NCBI GenBank assembly: GCA_037833965.1
Contig: AP031359.1
Span: 5,452,001 to 5,516,000, forward strand
Direction of reading: 5' to 3'
Origin: Marchantia polymorpha subsp. ruderalis
Lineage: Eukaryota > Streptophyta > Marchantiopsida > Marchantiales > Marchantiaceae
DNA length: 64,000 nucleotides
In this document: piece after piece, positions 58,478 to 64,000 of the stretch
How the letters are laid out: the number at the start of each line of letters is the position of its first letter
Position numbering within the stretch: the first letter of the stretch is position 1
The notes under the pieces: generated by a model
The model's input: only the letters and a program-made list of their open reading frames with translations
Told to the model about the DNA's origin: nothing
Databases searched by the model: none
Made by a program: the position numbers and the translations under genes

Positions 58478-60600
58478 TGTCAACACTTTTGGTTCTCTTT
58501 TTGTTTGGAGTTGGATTGTTTGTATTGTGTTTTTTTAGCCTTTTGACCCTTTGGGTCCCAGGGGCTTGATCTATTTATCATTTACCATGTCAAATGGTTA
58601 TTGACAAAATTTCATTGAGAATGTCTCCAAGACGCAAAACTTCTCGTCGCCAGTGTTTTACTAACCATAAATAGTCCAGCTATGACAGATAGAGAGCCTC
58701 AGATGGATTGGTGGAGTAGGGTTTGTTGGAATATCTCGGCCGTGTCAGTCTTGTGTCCTACTTAAGTGCTATTTGTAGGGATGGAACGAAGCTCAGAGCT
58801 GGGCAGCCAGTAGTCGCACCAACTCCAAACCTAGCCTCACCATCTTAACACTGATATTTACACGACGGATTACTCTCCGCACCATTTCCTGCAACTCTCC
58901 GCTTTCAGCTGGTTCTTCAGCGGCTTCAACGTGTTCGGTAGTGTCTCCTTTCAACGCGACTAAATAGGCCTCGGCAAGGCAAAGTAACATAGCTTTTATT
59001 GACGGTTAATAGTTCATAGTCACGGGTAAATGTGTAAAGGTAACCAATGGGTAACATATTGGGTAGAGTAAAGGAAATGCCAATTTACCTACCTCCTTCT
59101 TGACCTTTCTGTTTCCTGTTTACACAACCTTCACAAAATCTTACTAGCACTATTTTGTATGTTTCTTTTCTATTTATGTGTTCCAATCTCTTATATTCCT
59201 GCACTTCAAACAAATCTTACTACATAGTCCTAACTTCAAATGTGAGCACATAATTGAGCTCACACATGATGAGATCAATTCCCTACACAACCACATTGCT
59301 CAACTCGAGCTGAGCATGGAAATGAAAGCAGCTGTCATGCAAAAGCTAAAGGATGATTCCGACGTAGTTGTGGCTTGCATCCAGGAGGTTACGCAGGAGG
59401 GATGGGGTGATAAGTTGTTAGCCTATCTAAAAGCAACTCTGCTAGTTCCGAATCAACCGGTCTTCTTGAGGAAATGACCAATCTGCTAATAGCAAAATAC
59501 AAGGAGGTCATTCAAGAAGTGGAAGCAAAAACATTCTCGGAACAGGAATCTCTTCTCAAATGCAACAAATGCTCGAGTCAAAAGATTTAGAGTTGAGCAA
59601 ATTCAGTAAAAGAATGAAAGAGGCTTCTTCACATATGGCTCAGCAAGAAGAAGTTGTCCAAGGCTTAATGCAGCAGGTAAACAAGCTGAGAGGGGAGCTT
59701 GTGAAAGCAAATGGGAAAAGAGATGCTTTGAGCTTGTACTTGCTGAGCAAAGAACAGCCAATACCAGGGAGAAGCTCAGTCTTGCTGTGATGAAAGGCAA
59801 GGACGCTGTGCAACAGACTCCTTGAAACAATCATTTTTCGAGCAGGAGGTACTACTAGCAAAGTGTGAGGAGAACTGGTCAGAAAAGAGTCTATAGTGTA
59901 GAGGATCAAGGACGAATTGATGACGTCTAACCCAAAGATTGAAGACCTAGAAGAAAATGTAGAGTCTTTTGATGAGACATACGTCGGTCCTTGAGCGTGA
60001 CACGCTTGACACAAAGAATCTCCTTCAGGCTCTAGAGACGGATCTGGGCAAACACAGTTCCCAAAATGAATGGCGCTCAATGAAGTTGACGCAGAAAGTT
60101 GATTGGTTGGTCTCTGCTATTCCTGATGCTGAAATCAGGGAACTGGTGTCTTCTCAAGAAGCGGAGGCAGCGAGAAAAGAGCGAGTCAGCTACGCTCACA
60201 TTTGAGAGACACTCAATATGAAGTAGAATGTGAGAAAGAATCACTTTCCATTCTGACCATGAAGCTAGAGAAGACTAAAAAAATGAGCTTCAACGGAGTC
60301 AGCATCGAACCGCAAAATTGGAAGCTCAATTACCTGCTCTTGCATCAGCTCATCATCAATCAGAGATTCTCATGGAGAAAGTTTGGAGTCTGGAATTCCT
60401 TCTGGAGAAGAATAACGAAAACGTTAAGAATCTAGAAACCATCCTGGAGCAAAAGCAGGCTGACATGAGGAAAGCAGAAGAGGCCGTCTATGCTTGGACC
60501 GGACGGTCTGAGGAGACCGAAGCTTATCTTCGCAGAAGTCAGATGCGCATTTCAGAGTTGGAGGCCTGATTGGAAAAATTGAGCGGGGTTCAATAGCAAA

Positions 60601-60659
60601 CTAAAGATCTCTCCAAAAGATATCTAAAGATATCTTTTGAGATATCTTGAGATCTTTAG
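60601..60659. repeat. Nested palindromes
   Basis: CTAAAGATCTC (60601-60611) pairs with GAGATCTTTAG (60649-60659). Inside it AAAAGATATC (60615-60624) pairs with GATATCTTTT (60629-60638). Confidence 0.85.
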
Positions 60660-60663
60660 GTTT

Positions 60664-60792
60664 GATCTCATAGATGCTCATAGACATGAGCTCATAGATG
60701 CTCATAGACAAAGATCATGAGCTCATAAGATGCTCATAGACATGAGCTCATATGCTCATAGATGCTCATAGACATGAGCTCAAAGCATCTTT
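60664..60792. repeat. Short tandem array around ATGAGCTCAT
   Basis: About four irregular copies of a unit near CATAGATGCTCATAGACATG plus AGCT. The core ATGAGCTCAT is itself palindromic. Confidence 0.8.
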
Positions 60793-61083
60793 GTATTTTC
60801 TTTGAGCATCAGTTCTGACTTGGAAGACATAAGCCGCAGATAAGGATTCAATTTTACAATATTAAATACTTGGCGTTTTGTGAATGAGATTTTGCAGGTC
60901 CAGGTAAGGAAAATGTCAATACCGTCCAATTCTGCAGCTCCGCAGATTTGCGGTACAAGCTTGCCTGCTTCGTTTGTTGTAGCTATCGATATGGATGTGG
61001 AATCAAGCCGATTGCTGGAGGTTTCAGACGAAAAAGTTAAGAATACAATGTTACTTACAATAACTGATGACATTCACTATTAG

Positions 61084-61507
61084 CCGAAGACTGAATCAGC
61101 AGATCACATCTGAATTTGATCATGGACATTCATGGTTCTCTAAGTTGAAGTAATTTTGTGCATGTGAGACCTATAATGTTGCGAGGAAGAATGCGCATAG
61201 ATGGTGACAACGAGGTCACTAGGTGAAGGCAAATTATCGTTTTTTCTTATTGACTTGTATTTATTTTGTTCACTTCAAGTCATGGCTTCAAGTTCTTGGC
61301 TATGGCAAGGTTCATGATACGTGGTACTTGTTTTGTTGCGGACCGAAATGACAGAATATGGTAAGCAGAATCGAGGATGAGGTTGATGTTTTTTGGTCTT
61401 GTACATTATATAGTATTGAATGAGTTATAACCTTCTTATAGACCTGCAATCTGTCGTGCTTGTAAGCTTTGCATATATCTTTGACAGGAACTTGTTTTAA
61501 GGTATCA
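61084..61507. other. No recognisable gene
   Basis: AT-rich; no motif on either strand. May include the 3' end of the coiled-coil fragment. Confidence 0.35.
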
Positions 61508-62290
61508 ACACCAATAACACTCTATCTGATGGTAATTACCTTGTCATTGTAGCCGGAGCCCTAAACCCTAAACCCTAAACCCTAAACCCTAAACCCATCA
61601 ACAGAAGGGTGCTCCTGAGGAAAGAAACACTTGAAACATTGTTATAGTGGAACTTACATTTGATATATTTAATTCCGTCGTCGGAAGGGCAAATATATTC
61701 AAGAAATGTCATCACTTCTCTTACCTTCACTCCACTCCACTATAACACCTTGCTGTCCACCAGGTTTCTCTTGGATATGCTACCACCTCCCACCTAGATT
61801 TAACCAATTCAAACACCGAGTAGCACTCTCAATTTCATAGCCTACGTCTTACAGATACACCGTAAGTAAAGTCCAAGACCAAAAAAACTTAGTGGAAGTT
61901 AGTATCTAGAATACTACATCCCATCACATGAGAAAAGAACCACAAACTTAATTCTCATCTGCAATGAGGAAAAAAATAGGGCACTACCTCTCAACTCTAA
62001 GTGTACAATCTCCCGAGGCCACTTCACGTCTGAAATCTTAAACACTAATTATATAGCATGCTAAAAGGCTGAGGCACTTCGAAAAGCCAAGGCAAAAGCG
62101 CCCCTGGCTACTCTTTAAGGATTGAAGAGTATTTTCACCATAGACAAACGATCTAATTTCACCTGAAATAGTTATCTGATCTCCCTGAGATTCCAGGTCC
62201 ACATGCAATGGCGACTTACCTCCTCACTTCAATCAGTACGTAGCGTGATCCTTGGTGATGTCCAACAGTCATACCCTCTCTGGTCCCTGA
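61508..62290. repeat. Dispersed noncoding repeat, copy 2
   Basis: Collinear with 28005-28655 in the same orientation, from CACCAATAACACTCT to TCATACCCTCTC. It is longer, with a telomere-type array near its left end. Confidence 0.7.
61559..61596. repeat. Interstitial telomere-type repeat
   Basis: Five full CCCTAAA units plus CCC, the Arabidopsis-type plant telomere repeat, inside copy 2 of the dispersed repeat. Confidence 0.95.
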
Positions 62291-62532
62291 ACTTCTGTAG
62301 AATCAAGCACCGTTTAGATTGCCTAAACTCCATAGCTGCATGCTCTGATCTCTCCTTGCTCTTAGAGCCTCAGTAAGACAAGCACTTCCTCATACAACGG
62401 TGTGCGCATCTCCAAAATGTGCCCATGTGCCCGTGTTATTTTGAGTATCCAACTATCTAACCTTCCCATCAAGTTGTACTAAAAATGAACAGCTTAGAAA
62501 GTAGAATCTATACAATTATCCATCAAGTTACT
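62291..62532. other. Flank of the right-hand unit, nothing recognised
   Basis: No motif. The last five bases before the unit are TTACT, the expected left target-site copy. Confidence 0.4.
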
Positions 62533-64000
62533 TGTGGTAACCCACTTTTTGTTTTTGTGCGAAATTTAAAACATTTTTGGAAAACATTGTCGCAGCAGGA
62601 ATGTAAATAGTAATCGGTGCATTTAAAAAGAGTGAAAATGGATAAATCACGGGTCTTGTATGATCTCATAGATTCCAGAAGTTGGGCGCAATGTCCGAAA
62701 CAGGCGCTTCGGCTCGAACGATCGAATCTGAAGGGAATCTCCTTCAGCGCAAGGTGCAGAATACGCCTTCGGCGCTAGGGAAATTCCTCAGAACTTATTC
62801 AATCCATAACGCCTTGACTTGTTTAGGGTTTCGTTGGAAAAAGCTCAACGCGCTCGTTCTAACAAGCTCAAGAACGCTTGAAACGGATGAGGGATCAAGG
62901 AGTTATGATTGTCGGAAGATACTGAGAGGGAGCGCCTACGGCGGAAGGGCTAGGTCGACGGACGAGCCGCCTTCGGCCCTAGGTCAACGCCTTTGGGGTG
63001 AACTCCTTCGTACGGGCGCCTTCGGCGCTAGCGCATCAAGACTAGGTCAACGCCTTCGAGGCAAGCAACTCCGTATGGTCCGCCTTCGGCCCAACGCCTT
63101 CGGCGGTACGGACATGTGCGCCTTCGGCGGAACGGAACTCCCGCGGCAAAAGCGCCTTCGGGAGGACAAGAGGGATTGACAGAAAGGACAAGACCAGTTG
63201 ACTGCGGTCAACGCGTTTGGCACAGCCGCCTTCGGCGATGCACCTACGTCGACGGACGTCTTCAATAAGTTCGCCTTCGGCGCTGGGAGTCAACCACTTC
63301 GGCAGTAGAAGTTCGCCTTTGACGGAGAGAGTTTGACTTTGGCAGTGCGGGATAGAACAAAGATGTGAGTCGGCCATAGGCGAAAGCCTCCGTCGCCGCG
63401 CCTTTGGCGATACGCCTTCGGTGCTACGCGAACAAGGTCACGTCGAAGTACAATGGTAGAAATCAAATTCAATTTTCGAGCGTGTGAGTCCGCGCAATGG
63501 CGGAATGTGAAGCTGAGCGTGCGAGAGGAGGGCCGTTACGCCTCCAAGCCGGCGCAGCCATCAAGTGAGTCGACCTTCACGCCAAGTGTCGACGATGAAA
63601 TCTTGTGAGCCGAAGGTGGGCGACTCATTCTTGAACTTGCGATTTTGATTTCTCGTGAGAGCTGCGCGCGCACGCATTTTGGCAGAGAGAAATCAGAGGA
63701 GAAGTTGACGCGCAGAGATTAGCAAGACAAAGGGAGAATTGAGTGCACGACTGCGGGAATTGAGTGAGTGCGGAGCTCGCAGAGGGATCGCATCCGCGGG
63801 CAAGAAGCTTGGGCAAAGCAGAGGAGAGTTTGCACAGTGCAATTTCAAGAACGCGATGTCAAAAGCAACACAGCTGCGGATGATTCCGCTGAAGCTTCTG
63901 CAGATTGGGCTGTGCGCTTTCTAGCACAAGCTGACTGCGGTGAAGCTCGATTTCCTCCTGTGGGGGTGGAATTACGTGTGCCAGGACATGGTGTGAGAGT
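62533..64000 (+). mobile_element. Long LTR-like unit copy 6, 5' part
   Basis: Starts TGTGGTAACCCACTTTTTG at 62533 on the plus strand. A TATA-like CATTTAAAAAGAG is near 62620, the palindrome region at 62852-62867 (GCTCGTTCTAACAAGC) and GCCTTCGGC repeats (the reverse of GCCGAAGGC) run to about 63430. The gene then starts. Cut by the window edge. Confidence 0.65.
63739..64000 (+). pseudogene. Unit copy 6 gene, start
   Basis: Open from ATG 63739 (MSARLRELSECGARRGIASA) through the conserved second Met at 63856 (MSKATQLRMIPLKLLQIGL) to a TAG at 63922-63924. Same frame afterwards: KLDFLLWGWNYVCQDMV, TGA. So two early stops in the conserved N-terminal domain. The upstream Met is in frame and the RGIA(S/A)AGKKLG stretch is shared with unit B, so the protein may start there rather than at MSKA. 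Confidence 0.65.

Larger units (their letters stand above)
57074..59177. other. Downstream region, no recognisable gene
   Basis: Contains the demethylase 3' UTR, presumably within the first few hundred bases, a duplication (57541-57890) and a palindrome (58450-58477). Open frames lack motifs. Confidence 0.35.
59178..61083 (+). pseudogene. Long coiled-coil (golgin/TNO1-like) gene fragment
   Basis: Plus-strand Leu/Glu/Lys-rich heptad stretches in several frames: 59250-59470 (ELTHDEINSLHNHIAQLELS), 59560-59830 (a REKLSLAVMKGKDAVQQ-like segment lies at the end in a second frame), 59969-60205 (KVDWLVSAIPDAEIRELVSSQEAEAA) and 60318-60569 (LMEKVWSLEFLLEKNNENVK). A possible last exon begins after TTTGCAG at 60898 and has FVVAIDMDVESSRLLEVSDE. 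The block EKLS.AV.KGK..VQQ and the ending AID...SRL are familiar from plant trans-Golgi coiled-coil proteins of the TNO1 type. Frames break several times between likely introns and TGA/TAG occur inside, so most likely a pseudogene. It could also be a real gene whose exons I cannot join. Confidence 0.4.

Overview
The window is nuclear DNA of a land plant. The evidence is a DEMETER/ROS1-type 5-methylcytosine DNA glycosylase split into many small exons, an Arabidopsis-type telomere-like array (CCCTAAA), plant-type primer binding sites (initiator tRNA-Met and tRNA-Asp) and plant MULE, LINE, Ty1/copia and Ty3/gypsy sequences. Which plant cannot be fixed from sequence alone. A bryophyte such as a liverwort is only a guess. 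Almost everything except one gene is transposable-element debris, much of it nested.

Layout. 1-6169: a minus-strand Ty3/gypsy element, from its gag (1-1002) and tRNA-Asp PBS (1248-1267) into a very long LTR-like unit (1290-6169) that carries its own protein gene. It sits in an older, diverged relative (6170-6782). 7528-7850: a broken lipase fragment. About 8930-18438: a decayed minus-strand Ty3/gypsy element split by a 5'-truncated LINE (10870-12736, 12-bp target duplication) and a MULE (13098-16926, about 51-bp terminal inverted repeats, 9-bp target duplication). About 20193-22090: a minus-strand Ty1/copia relic, next to or interrupted by a nearly full-length plus-strand Ty1/copia (22127-27538; both LTRs, PBS, polypurine tract, 5-bp duplication). 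28005-28655 and 61508-62290: two copies of a noncoding dispersed repeat. 31360-46156: a 14.8-kb pile of LTR-like units, closed by a 5-bp duplication AACCT.

48883-57073: the one apparently intact cellular gene, a DME/ROS1-like demethylase, modelled here as 17 exons and 1017 residues, with catalytic Lys and Asp, the CX6CX2CX5C iron-sulfur motif and the C-terminal RRM-like domain. It is followed by duplications, a broken long coiled-coil gene (59178-61083), palindrome-rich repeats, the dispersed repeat with telomere motifs, and a plus-strand LTR-like unit running off the right end (62533-64000).

The most unusual item is the recurrent unit starting TGTGGTAACCCAC and ending GTGGGTTATTACA. It holds a conserved ORF (a 'plant mobile'-like N-terminal domain, a low-complexity middle built from GCCGAAGGC repeats, and a coiled-coil C terminus), a second TATA box after the ORF, and, in the leftmost copy, a PBS and gag immediately downstream. 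The best reading is a Ty3/gypsy family with an LTR of about 4.9 kb whose U3 encodes a protein. Exon joins, frames and repeat matches were all read by eye.
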